In this document: in pieces, positions 34,501-45,100 of the stretch
How the letters are laid out: each line of letters begins with the position of its first letter
How positions within the stretch are numbered: position 1 is the stretch's first letter
NCBI GenBank assembly: GCA_023512835.1
Contig: CM042087.1
Span: 45,986,249 to 46,050,248 of the forward strand
From: Taxillus chinensis
Taxonomy: Eukaryota; Streptophyta; Magnoliopsida; Santalales; Loranthaceae
Length of the DNA stretch: 64,000 bases
Reading direction: 5' to 3'
Made by a program: the position numbers and the translations under genes
The notes under the pieces: model-generated
What the model saw: only the letters and a program-made list of their open reading frames with translations
Databases searched by the model: none
What the model was told of the DNA's origin: nothing

Positions 34501-37500
34501 TTAAAGCTCAATATGTTTGGATCTCTCTCAAAGGGGCGTCATTTACTGTGTTCTGTAATAGAGGGGGTTGGGATGTCTCTTTTGTTTGGAATGCTCAAGA
34601 TTGGAAGCTCAAGTTGTTAATTGACTTGTATTAGTGCAATTTGGAGAGTGGGCAGTGGGGTGTGGTGGCATATAGTGGTACCTAGGGTGTTATTTGTTAA
34701 AAGCTACTTTGAGGTGGAAAACGATAGGGGTCCCATAGGTAGGCATGTTTATAGAAACAAGAAGAAAGAATAATGATATGTACATTATTGAGAGGGAAGC
34801 TAAAATATATAGAGCCTTTAACCTGAATGAAGAAGTTGGTTCCTACATGGCTACATATAAGCCTTGTCAGTGGCCTTGGCCCAACTTAATATTTAATGTT
34901 TCTAACACTCCCCTACATTGAAACAAGTAATTTGATAAAACTTGCCAAAAATGATAACCGAATTATATCACATCATTTACACCCTCATAAATACTAAATT
35001 AAACTAAACCAATAAGTCTTAATTCCAATAAAAGAGTCAGTAATATAAACTAAGATCGACATAAACTTATATTTAATTCAAAACACAAATCTTTTTCTTT
35101 CAAACATTCCTATCAGTCATATTTTTTTTATTAAATTTTCTGTTACCACATCCATCCAAATTATTTTTTATCTTCTTAAGTTTTTATTTCGTTCAATGTC
35201 AAAGTCAAAATTCTTCACTCTTCTGATAGGTATATCCATTGGTTTACGTTCTAAATGGTCGAACTAACGTAAGCAATTCTCTCTCATCTTATCTTCAATA
35301 GGAGCTATTCCAATGACAAAACGAATATTTTCATTTCATATTTTGTTCATCTTAGTCTTATCACACATTCATCTTAATATTCGCATATCAGCAACACTGA
35401 ACTTCTATGTTTGTTATTTCTTATTAGTCAAACACTTCATTCCATATAACAAAGAAGATCTAATAATCATCCTATAAAACTTTTCTTTTAAACACAGTGA
35501 CATTACAATCACACAAAACTCTCATTGCACTTCACCACTTAAGTCACCCAGATTTAATTCTATTATTAACATCACCCGGATTTAATTCTATTTCATTGAA
35601 TTATTGACCTTAAATACTTAAAACACTTTGCGACTGATATCTGTTGGTCATCAAGTATGATAACGCTTTGCTCGTTATTCCTTCGTTCCTAAACATACAC
35701 TATATATATTCAAGTTTCCATTTGCTTGATCTAAAACTTCGAGCCTCCAGAGCTTGTTGTTATAATTCTAATTTTTGGTTAACCCCTTCTTTGATCTTAT
35801 CAATCAAAACAACATCATCAACGAATAACATATACCACAATATATCCTCATAAATATTTTTGGTTATCTCGTCCATTACTATTTAAAAGAGAAAAGAAAT
35901 TAAGGCTAATCTTTGATACACCTCTATTGTAATTAAAAACTCATTTGTTAATTTACTATTGGTTTTAACATTGGATATAATTCCAACATACATATCTTTT
36001 ATTAAACTCATTAAGAATCGCCTTCTTTTCAAAGTCCACCAAAGCATATCTCTATATACTCTGTCATCAGCTTTCTCCAAATATATAAAGATAAAAAAAA
36101 ATCACTCTAAAGCCCTCTCATAAAATACATAATAAATAAAATTTTGAACTCACAAACTAATCAATTAATAATAGTTATAATATATTAATATTGTATCAAT
36201 TTCATCCAAAATTGTCTTTTATTTTTTATTTTCACATACGAGTGTACAATCACACAACATTCAAAATAATAATAACCACATGCTGCACACATTGCAGCTC
36301 TTATATTAGCGCTCCACAACAAATAAAGCATCTTATGCTATCATTCCAACTCTAGTTTAGACACAAGTTGGGTGGCATAAATAAAATAGCAAAGATAGAT
36401 AAAGGGCCCCAAGGATACCAAGCCAATCTAGGAGAAACATTGAAATCTTTCATTTAGAAAGAGATCATTGAGTAGCAGCCTTTTTTAAAATTAAATAGAA
36501 TCAAACACACACCTTATAACAAATGAAACAAATCAGGTTCGTTGACAACAAGATATTGCCCGCAAAAGAAGCAAAACTCAAAACCCTAGCCTTAAACAGG
36601 TTGATGTATATAATATTGAAAGGATGTGTTACAATATATAGAACCTTTAACTTGAGGAATAGGTTCAAGTTCCTGCATATAAGTCTTATGGGCCTTGGCC
36701 CAACTTACTAGTATTTAATATTACTAACAACAGAATTGGTGGCAACAATTTTGGAAAACTATAGGATGGGAACTAAAGCTATGTTTGTGAGTTTTAAAAT
36801 GGAAAGGAAAAAAAAAGGATACAGGTAAAAAGTAATCAAATTTCTTTCTATATCCTTTATTTGTGAGTTTTTAATTCTAAAGAAAAAAAAAAGAAAATGG
36901 GAAGAAAGTTTGGGTTACTTTCTCCCTAAAATTTTCTTCCAAAAGTTGGAAAGATTTGGAGACAAAGGAAAACTCTATTTAATTAAATATTTTTCATACC
37001 AATAACACTTTCTTAAAATATATTAAATTATTACTGTTGAGGGTAATTTCATAATATATCTGTTTAAATTTTATTTTATTTTCATTTTATTTCCAACATA
37101 CTAACTAGGGAATAGGAAATAAAAATCATTTTTCTTACTAGCTTACAAACAAGAGAAAAGAAAATAAAATCAATTTCTCTTCCTTTTTTTATCTCATCAA
37201 TTTAAAATCTTTTCCCTTCCTTCCTCTCCGAACTTACTAACATAGTGTGAGAGCCTATTGCAGGGAGAAAAGCGATGATAACCACATACCTCAAGAGATA
37301 TATATTTTTTTATGAATTGGAGCATTGTAAGCTAGATTTCAAGATAAATGGTTTCAATTTAGTTCTGTGATCAAAGCTACTTTTCAATATTTTCAAAACA
37401 GGACCTGACCGTGTAACAGTTTGGTATAAACAATCAGACCAAAGTCTATTTGCTGAAACAGATTCGTAAGTCATAAATAAAATAAATAAAAAGAAGCAAA

Positions 37501-37941
37501 ATAAAGATCTGGTAAGGTTTGCAATGACCATCTAAAAGCTACCAACCATTTTAGAGGTCATTTCTCAATTTCACGAGCTGAAATATCAATCGGCGTGATA
37601 GAAATCGCAAAGAAAGCGAAGAAATCACAAAGGCCAATTAAAGTATATCAAAATGGTTTAGAGATGTAATTTAGGCAATTAGAGTAAAAAAGAATAGGTC
37701 TGCAAAATCGAACGACGAAAAGGGCAGTCAAAATAGGAGCAATGAATAGAGCGAGAGAGAGAGAGAGAGGTACAAATTCTTTGACGATGGCCTTGTAGAA
37801 CAAGACAGGGACGACGATGCCGAACACGCCGACAATGGTGAGGTTGCGACGAGTCCACCGGAAATTGTGGTGCAGGTCTTCTCTGTTGCTGCTCCATTCC
37901 TCAATGAACCTGTTCTTGTTTACCTCCATTCCTCCTCCCAT
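31526..37941 (-). CDS. NDUFB4: Mitochondrial complex I subunit, B15/NDUFB4-like (72 aa, two exons)
   Basis: Small accessory subunit of the membrane arm of respiratory complex I (NADH dehydrogenase). Exon 1 (37774-37941) encodes 56 residues starting MGGGMEVNKNRFIEEW, with HNFRWTRRNL and a hydrophobic helix (IVGVFGIVVPVLFYKAIV). Its donor is GAATTT|GTACCT. The open frame runs on into the intron and would give a wrong C-terminus. Exon 2 (31526-31576) follows acceptor GATGACAG and encodes HMQDDDAGRPRRKFIF and a stop. The join KEF-HMQDDDAGRP matches the uninterrupted C-terminus of the Arabidopsis homologue, and the total of 72 residues equals the plant family length within one. An upstream in-frame ATG would add nine residues, but MGGGME is the family start. 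The 6.2-kb intron carries LINE and LTR relics. Identity is firm; the distant exon 2 rests on sequence fit and phase. Confidence 0.9.
33180..34320 (+). mobile_element. L1-type LINE relic, 3' part with zinc-binding RT domain
   Basis: Broken frames encode the end of reverse transcriptase (a WREVIGVRYG-like piece near 33280), then FWNDVWYD and the zf-RVT block (FAWTVMLDRILTANNLRHW near 33800). It ends in the plant LINE tail AATAAAATTTCTTACTTAT plus a poly-A run at about 34290-34320. Several stops and frame shifts; 5' truncated. Confidence 0.82.
34500..34690 (+). mobile_element. Short L1-type LINE fragment
   Basis: Translation gives GGWDVSFVWNAQDWKLK, which matches the segment just before the zf-RVT block of the L1 copies here (compare WNVEFVRNAQDWE near 62300). 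No tail or other domains. Confidence 0.6.
34760..34910 (+). repeat. LTR-like segment, copy A
   Basis: Contains ATATATAGAGCCTTTAACCT, then GGCCTTGGCCCAACTTAATATTTAATG and TCTAACACTCCCC. The phrase order recurs at 36600-36735 and resembles the end of copia-type LTRs running into the internal region. Confidence 0.5.
34930..36110 (-). mobile_element. RTE-type LINE relic (reverse transcriptase)
   Basis: Minus-strand frames give EKADDRVYRDMLWWTLK, IKDMYVGIISNVKTNSKLTN, and then YMLFVDDVVLIDK with the catalytic FVDD, all in the order of RTE-clade reverse transcriptases. The later part continues as degraded C-terminal sequence toward 34930. Stops and frame shifts throughout. Confidence 0.8.
36600..36735 (+). 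repeat. LTR-like segment, copy B
   Basis: Holds ATATATAGAACCTTTAACTT, GGGCCTTGGCCCAACTTACT and TATTTAATATTACTAACA, a diverged copy of the segment at 34760-34910 in the same orientation. The two lie on either side of the RTE relic. Confidence 0.5.
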
Positions 37942-40900
37942 CTTCTTCACCTCCTCACTCCTACACACCGTCTCCGCCTTCTCTCTTGCTCAGGTTGTCC
38001 CTAACTCTCACCCACAGGCTCTCTCTAGGGATCGAGACGAACTTGGATAGTGGGATGTAGGACAAGAGAGTGACATACTTACGAGCATTTAAAAACACAT
38101 TTTACTCAAATTTCAAAAATACGTATTTAATCACTTTTTTTAAAAAGAGTGTTGTGATATTTTTGCGTTTCTGATTGACATAGAATAAATCACATTAGTA
38201 TTTTTTTTTACGATTCGACACGCTCCCGAATTATCACTCAAGCAAGCATCGAATAGAGGCTCGAGCAAGTGTCTAGTAGAGGCTCGAGTATATGCGCTCG
38301 GAGCCACACTACTCAAGCCCTACTTGAGGCGTGACGTTCGAGCAGGTCTTGAGCATTGAGCAAGCCTCGATCAGGCATCGATCATCTCTCCCACGGCTAG
38401 ATCTATGGGTTTTTAGATTCCGTCAACTATAATTTCGGACGAAAACTTCAAACAGTCATAACGTTGCGCTTAGTGGTTTGATTTAGGCCCATTTTTTTTT
38501 ATGATTTATAGGTATCGATAAGAGCTACAGCATAGGAGGTTTGCTTCTATTGGATTTCCAAAAAAACACACTCTTTCATCTCTAAATTTAGATTTTATGC
38601 CATGTTTTACTTTCTGTTGTCTAGATGCACCATTCGAGGCCCCTCCCTACCTCTCCTGCTCTCTTTATCTCTATCTCATATGTGGTGCGCTGCGCATTAA
38701 GTTTTATGTAATTTTGCTGACATGACAATTGTCACATTAGCCAAGGACGCAACCGGAACGCAACACCGGTTGCAAATATTATTTTTCTTAAAAAAATAAT
38801 ATATATAATCGCTGAAAAACACGTAAGATGTTCCTAATTTATTTATAATTTTATATAATTTTTATTATTATTTTAAAAATTTATCCTCTAATGATATATT
38901 ATTGTTATGCATTATCATTTACGCAATCCTAATCCTATTGCATTACTTTTTTTACAGCAAATTTATTCTTATAGACCCCCTCAATATGAATTCTAAATTG
39001 ATATCCCAATAACACTCGATATGAATTCTAGGTCATTATTCTAAATTGATTTTTTTTCTCATATTGGGTTTAGTCATAGTGGTGTTAGATCTCGTAAAGG
39101 AGTACAAGAACTTCAACTTTGATATTACTTGTTGGACCAAATAAAGTTGTGTGGCTACTAAGTGTCACAATATTGTTTGATTTCTGCTTGCTTACATATT
39201 GCATTGATTTGTCCTTATTAAGCACTTTGACTTACCTACCCCATAATGGCACCACCCTACTCCCAGCTTTGTGTCGACATTGAAGGCCAAAAAGATTGCT
39301 GGAGCAAGAGTAGGCCACAAAAAGTTTGGCCAAGGAGTAGGGCAACCATTACCTAAAGTTCACCTCTATCAGAAGGACTAGAAGGAAGTTGCTGACATTG
39401 TCAACATTTGTGAAAATGGCATGAAGCCACATAAGACAAAGGGCACTACTAAGCGCAGGCGGTTATGCGTGCGCACTGGCCTAATGGCTCTTGATTTGGT
39501 GTACGCTAGGTAAGAACCATGTGAATATGTTGAGAAAGTACACGTTAGAGAAGTCTATATTTAATTCATCTCTTACATGCAATTGACTTTTGATGTAAAA
39601 CCTTTTTTGTTTTTAAAATTATAGACTGCCTTTGGTAATAATGTTTTTTAGTTTTTAAGCTGTAATTTTGTTGTTAATCATATTGCACACACTTACAAAT
39701 GTGGATGTAGATATCTAATGAAAACATACTTCGGTGGCATAAATAAAGTTTAGTCAAAATTTAGCTAAAAACATTACTATTATACAATTTAACTACTCTT
39801 TTTTTACAACTATAAATCATAATTTATAGGCTCAATAATTCTTTAGTTATTTCAATAAAATATAAATTTATTTTACAACTACACACAGACATTTGCTTCG
39901 CCTGAGGGATCCACCATAGCCGGTCTGATTGTAATTGCAATTTCTAACAAACGAACATTAACAAGTTTGAATTTGAGCTCCAATGGGATCGGGAACACCA
40001 TGATATCCTCAGGTGTACCAGAAATCTTTGTCTTTAAGTTTTTTTATGAGGTGGGTTGATCTGCTTTCGGATCTACAATTGTGGGTGCGATCTATAGTCT
40101 AACTTCAAGATTGATTTGAATTTGAATTGTTGGGGGATTCATCGTTAGAAACCAATCGCAGTTTCTATGCAAGGCTTGACCCAAATGGTCTATCTCCCCA
40201 AATTAGTTTCGGTCTGTAGGTTCGTTAACTGATTAGATAATGTGGCGCTTATACTAAAATCAACAAAAACGTTCGGCGGCTGCGGTTGATCCATTGTCAT
40301 CCCTAATCCTTTCATAGGGTCATAAGGTCATCAACTCACAAATATTAAATTATTTTTTTGTAAGAGGAAGGTCGGCTTTCACGTGTCCCTTGTGCATTGC
40401 ATGATTGCAAAAGATAGGAATAATAATTCTATCCCAAATCACCCCAACCCACTCTGACCTGGGTCCTTTTCCCTCGCCCCGATAAAGTAACAAGGCGGTC
40501 ACATGTATTGGCCTCCCCACCCTAACTCGACACTTTCAAAGATTTTTGTATAGTTTTATCTTAAAATACCTGATTCGACTTGTCCTGCCTCGATCCGTCG
40601 CACTCATTAGCCCTGCCCCACCTCGACCCGAACTCATCTGAGACAGGTTCGGGTCACCCACTACCCGGTCCTAACCCATCCCATTACCATTTTTAGCAAA
40701 AGGAGAGGGATATTTACAAGAATTAATTAATATACTCATTTTTGTAAAATGTCTATACTTTTCATTTATGATTTGACTAAGTAGCCCTTACAAAAAAGAA
40801 ATAATAAAATAAAAATAAATTAGTTCACCCATCATGTAAAATAGGCCTAATTGTGTAGTGAAATTAACATAAAACAGTGACGACTTTATTTGGATTAATT

Positions 40901-42114
40901 CAGTTCTAGAAATAAGACTTTGTCGTCGTAGACTTAAGGGGTGAGGGTGGGGGTGGTGTCACAGATAGAGTATTGTGCCGGGTTGGATGGGTGTGTTAAT
41001 CAGAAAGAGTATTAGTATAATTTTCTTATAATATTAAATTATTATTTATAAATTAATTGTTTAAGGTAAGTGTATTTTTAAGTTTTTAGGGTGTGGACAT
41101 CCTTATTTATTGCAAAAACATAAAGAAAACTTTAAAGAATAAATAAAATTATTAATTAATTACAACAATTATAGGTAATTTAAATTTTCAAGCTTTTGTC
41201 GCCCGGCAAATTAATTATTTATGGGGTAAGGATAAATACACCCAACAAGAGGATAAACGCATCCATAAATTATTTTTAATTTCATATAAAATTATAAAAA
41301 TACCTTTAAAAAAGAATCATTTTTATAATTATAATATTCGAATGTTAATATTAAAACATAAATTAAATGTTCGAAGATTATTTTTTAAACATTATATTTA
41401 TGTTATAATTTTTTTTTCAAATACTATTTGAATTTCTTATGTTCGAAGCCAAGTATTCAAATATAAATATAATATTTAAAAACTAATATTTAAATATTTA
41501 ATTTATATTTAAATAATATAATATAATATTTATATTCAAATACTATTTTTTAACATTATATTAATATTCAACTATCAATATTTTTATATATATTTTATTT
41601 TTAAAAAATATTTTAATCATTTCACGCAAAAGATATTTGTGTTTATAAGTTTAATGAGTGTGAGTATCGGTTTACTTATTTATATATCTATATACATGGC
41701 TAGACATACAGAAAATAATAGAATAGTAGATTCAGCATACTCTACCCTTTCCTCATCAAGTTCATGTGGCCTCTTCCATGAGGCCCCATTTACTAATTGC
41801 TAGTTTTTTCTTATGAGGTAACTCAATTTCATAATTATCGATCAACCCCATGCTTTTACGCGCAGCAGGGAGAAGTTTCAGAAGCTCTCAGATTCAATAT
41901 TACAAATTGATTTTACAATCAAGATCTGTGTAATACATACAGTTCTGGGTACGGCATACAAGATGAGGGCAAATTGATGCACCAAACTCCGAGTAACGGG
42001 GTCCGGAAAGGATACCGTATACAAGATGAATTGGATAAATAAAATACACAGTTACAAACTTACAATTCATTAAAGAACGGAAGAATGAGAGGCGCTTTTT
42101 CATTAAATATTCAA
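37942..42114. other. Intergenic DNA between the complex I and galacturonokinase genes
   Basis: The complex I promoter and leader start at 37942. A roughly 25-bp phrase ending in AGAGGCTCGAG occurs twice at about 38247-38290. A weak possible coding relic near 39280-39510 has stops and no recognised family. Clustered CCCGACCCG-type sequence at about 40430-40697 is listed separately. The galacturonokinase 3' untranslated region should lie within about 41800-42114. Confidence 0.45.
40430..40697. mobile_element. Possible MITE-like repeat rich in CGGGTCGGG phrases
   Basis: Has CTGCCCCACCTCGACCCGAAC and ACAGGTTCGGGTCACCCA around an AT-rich core with TTAAAATACC, and ends CCATTACCATTTTTA, a diverged form of the TTGCCACCCTTA end of the element at 52590-52862. 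The left end was not found. Relationship is by eye only. Confidence 0.3.
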
Positions 42115-45100
42115 CTATGTAGAGAGGACTTGAGCACAATCGCCGGCTTCGCATATCAGCACGGCAGCGTCTCGGTTAATCTGGCTGGCCAACTTAGGCT
42201 GGGCTTTCCTATACTCCTCCTTGACATATGATGCAGCCTCTGCTGCATGCTCGGCACTAACAAATGCAAAGCAGCACCCCCTGAATCCGGCTCCGCTAAA
42301 CCGTCCTCCATACACACCAGGAGCCCTCAGGAGGATGTTGTATAGTTGTATCAACGGTTCAGACCCTGGACCATTCTCAAATAGTTATTTTTTGGATATC
42401 ACATGACTTTCCATGAATAATAGGATTATATCAGGGTCCATATAAAAAGGTAGGAAGAATATATATATATATATGTATGTATATGTATGTATGTGTATGT
42501 ATTTATGTATGTATGTATGAAGAGGAGCCTCATTTCATGAAAATTCCACTTCGGGGCCTCACCAATGTAAGATGGCGGAAAAAACAGCTTCCTAATTCCT
42601 CGATTCTAAGCCTGCCTTAAAGACAAGGATGCCTTGTCAGAGAGGCATCGTTAGGTTCAGGACAACAATATTCATGCCCTTCCATATACTACCTCACAGG
42701 TAATTTTATGTCATGGCATAAAGTAGATGGTGCTTTAAGCGATGCCCCAAAACCACAACACCAAACACCCTCCCACCCCCCATTTTAAAAAAAAAGGGAA
42801 CCAGGTTGTACCACATTCATAGTTCTCGATAGAACTCAGACCAGAGGCGGAGATAAGCTTTCCAAATTCTTCCAAGCTGCCAGAGGCCCATGCCTCAAGT
42901 CCTAAAATAGTCCAATAACATGAATTAGAAGCTAATGGCATGTTTACTTTAGCTATTTTCTGTTTTTGTTTTCATAGCTGTTTTCGAGTAAAAAAAAAAA
43001 AACAAAAGAAGATTATTTTTATTTTTAGTGACACCTAAAATGAAAATAATATTTTATTATTTTCAGTTTTTTATTTTTTTACTCGAAAACAGATATCATT
43101 TTGGAAAACAAAAACAAAAAATAATCTAACCAAACATATCTAATAATCTTAAGATCATGATAAAAGAATAAAACCTTTCATAACCCGCATATTTTCTGAA
43201 AAATAATGTTCTGCCCTTCTAGCTATATGTAGTTCCAGCTGGTCCTACCAAACATCAATACAAAAACTTTGAAATCAATGAAGCTTGCAATATTTATTAA
43301 AGGTGCTTCAGGCAATAATTAATTTGCAGTAGAAGACCAACACATTTAAGCAGCAAAACAGATTAAATTAGTAATTTATGCATATAGTACCTTAGCTTTT
43401 CAATTAGTACTTCAAATGTAGAGTGCTTAACATTAATACATTTCCTTAACTAACCATTATCATTTAGATCTTCCAATTGAACTCGCTTAGAAAGCCTTCA
43501 TATATTGTGAAATAATATCTCAAAGAAGAGGGGCATATTTTGGATAGGCAATTGACCAAGAAATGAATAGTAAATTTAAAAATGAAAAAAATTAAGATGA
43601 CTAAATGATACAAGAGCCACTACTCCTATGGTTTCCCAACCACATAAGTGAGAACGAAATCAATTGCAACCAAGTCATAAAAAATTTCTATAACAAACTG
43701 TCTTACAATGAGGGCATGCAAGCCATGTGTGAATAACTCGTGACAAAACTAATACATATTATATTAGAACAGGAAACAAAAGCTGTAATGGAAAAATAAA
43801 TAACAAATAATATAGAAGGAAAAAAGACATAATAAAAAAAAATTCTCTTAATAGGATAGGAGAGAATATAAGATGAAAAGTCAAATAGACAAAATATAAT
43901 GAAGATAACCTTCAAATATGATAGAAGGATAATTCTTCAATTACCCATAACAATGTTCTCATTAACCGATCCCTATATCTCTCCCTAGTTTCGAAGAATT
44001 AGTCTTTGCCGGAGTAAAAGCCTCATATCACACCAAAATATTCAGGTCAAATTGTCAAAACTCCTTAACACTGTTCCAAAAACTACCAATAACCTCAGCA
44101 CTATTTTTTTTAAAATACAACTCACTCTACTCTACCCAAAACCTCCCACCCCTATCCCATGATGATCCCAAGATTTAAAAGCAAGACCTCAACATAGTAT
44201 CAGAGCCATGATACAAACATAGACGAAGCATGAGCCCCAATAGTGATACTACTCAAATGGTTTTAAATTTTCTAGAATAGATAATAGGGTAACTTAATGG
44301 ATTTGATTCTTAATAGGTTCTAGTTTTGGATATAAAGAGGACAAAAATGCATGACCCCTAACTACTCTTGTTGTTCTACCATCTTCTCTAGTCATGACAC
44401 CTTAGGATTAGGAATGAAGAACAAACTAATACATCTGGGTTGAAAATAACAAGAAAGACATAAAACCAGGTCATCAAAATTGAATGAAAGCTACCCAAAT
44501 ACATCTAGACGATCATTATACAGAAGAGAAAAGGAGAGAGTGGCCATAGAAGTGGAAGAGAGGAAGGATTGATTGGATATAATACCATGAATAATGTAAG
44601 AGAAAAGGAGAGAGTGGCCATGTAGAGAGATGGAGGAAGGGTATCCTTTTATTTGCATTAAAACGTTAAAAATTACACCAAATGATGAGCCGTAACACAC
44701 ATTAATCATAACACCAGCTACCTTGCCACAACTAGTGCTACAACTTTGCTCTTCTTGTGGCACAAAACATTATTTGGCATGGCTAGGAGGCACCAAGACC
44801 AAGTGGTGAAGAACATTGCTACAAGATATAAAGTTTTGAATGGCCCTATGTTGTTATGTAATGACAACAAATAAGCTATTAGCCCTGCCCATAACCAAGT
44901 ATAACACGATTGCACAAAGCATATAGAGATTAATAACTGTTACATCAAAGAAAAAGCTATTGATGACATTATTGATATGTTTTATGCTAAGTTGATGAGT
45001 TGGTTGACATTCTTACCAAGGGGCTTAAGAGAAAAGTTTCTTCTCCCCTTATTTCCAAGCTACACGTTTGTGATATTTGCGTACCACCCTAAGGGGAGCT

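Larger units (their letters stand above)
31577..37773 (-). other. 6.2-kb intron of the complex I subunit gene
   Basis: Bounded by GT at 37773-37772 and AG at 31578-31577. Right after the donor the coding strand has a CT-repeat (37751-37769). The intron holds an L1-type LINE relic (33180-34320), an L1 piece (34500-34690), an RTE-type relic (34930-36110) and two LTR-like segments (about 34760-34910 and 36600-36735). The stretches 31577-33180 and 36740-37750 show nothing recognisable. Confidence 0.8.

Noticed and set aside
37648..37968. 106-residue reading of the complex I gene without splicing
   Set aside because: The last 40 residues come from the intron. The family C-terminus is found at 31526-31576 behind a proper acceptor.
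39280..39510. Possible degraded coding region (GVGQPLPKVHLYQKD-like translation)
   Set aside because: Contains stops and matches no family I can name; too weak to annotate.
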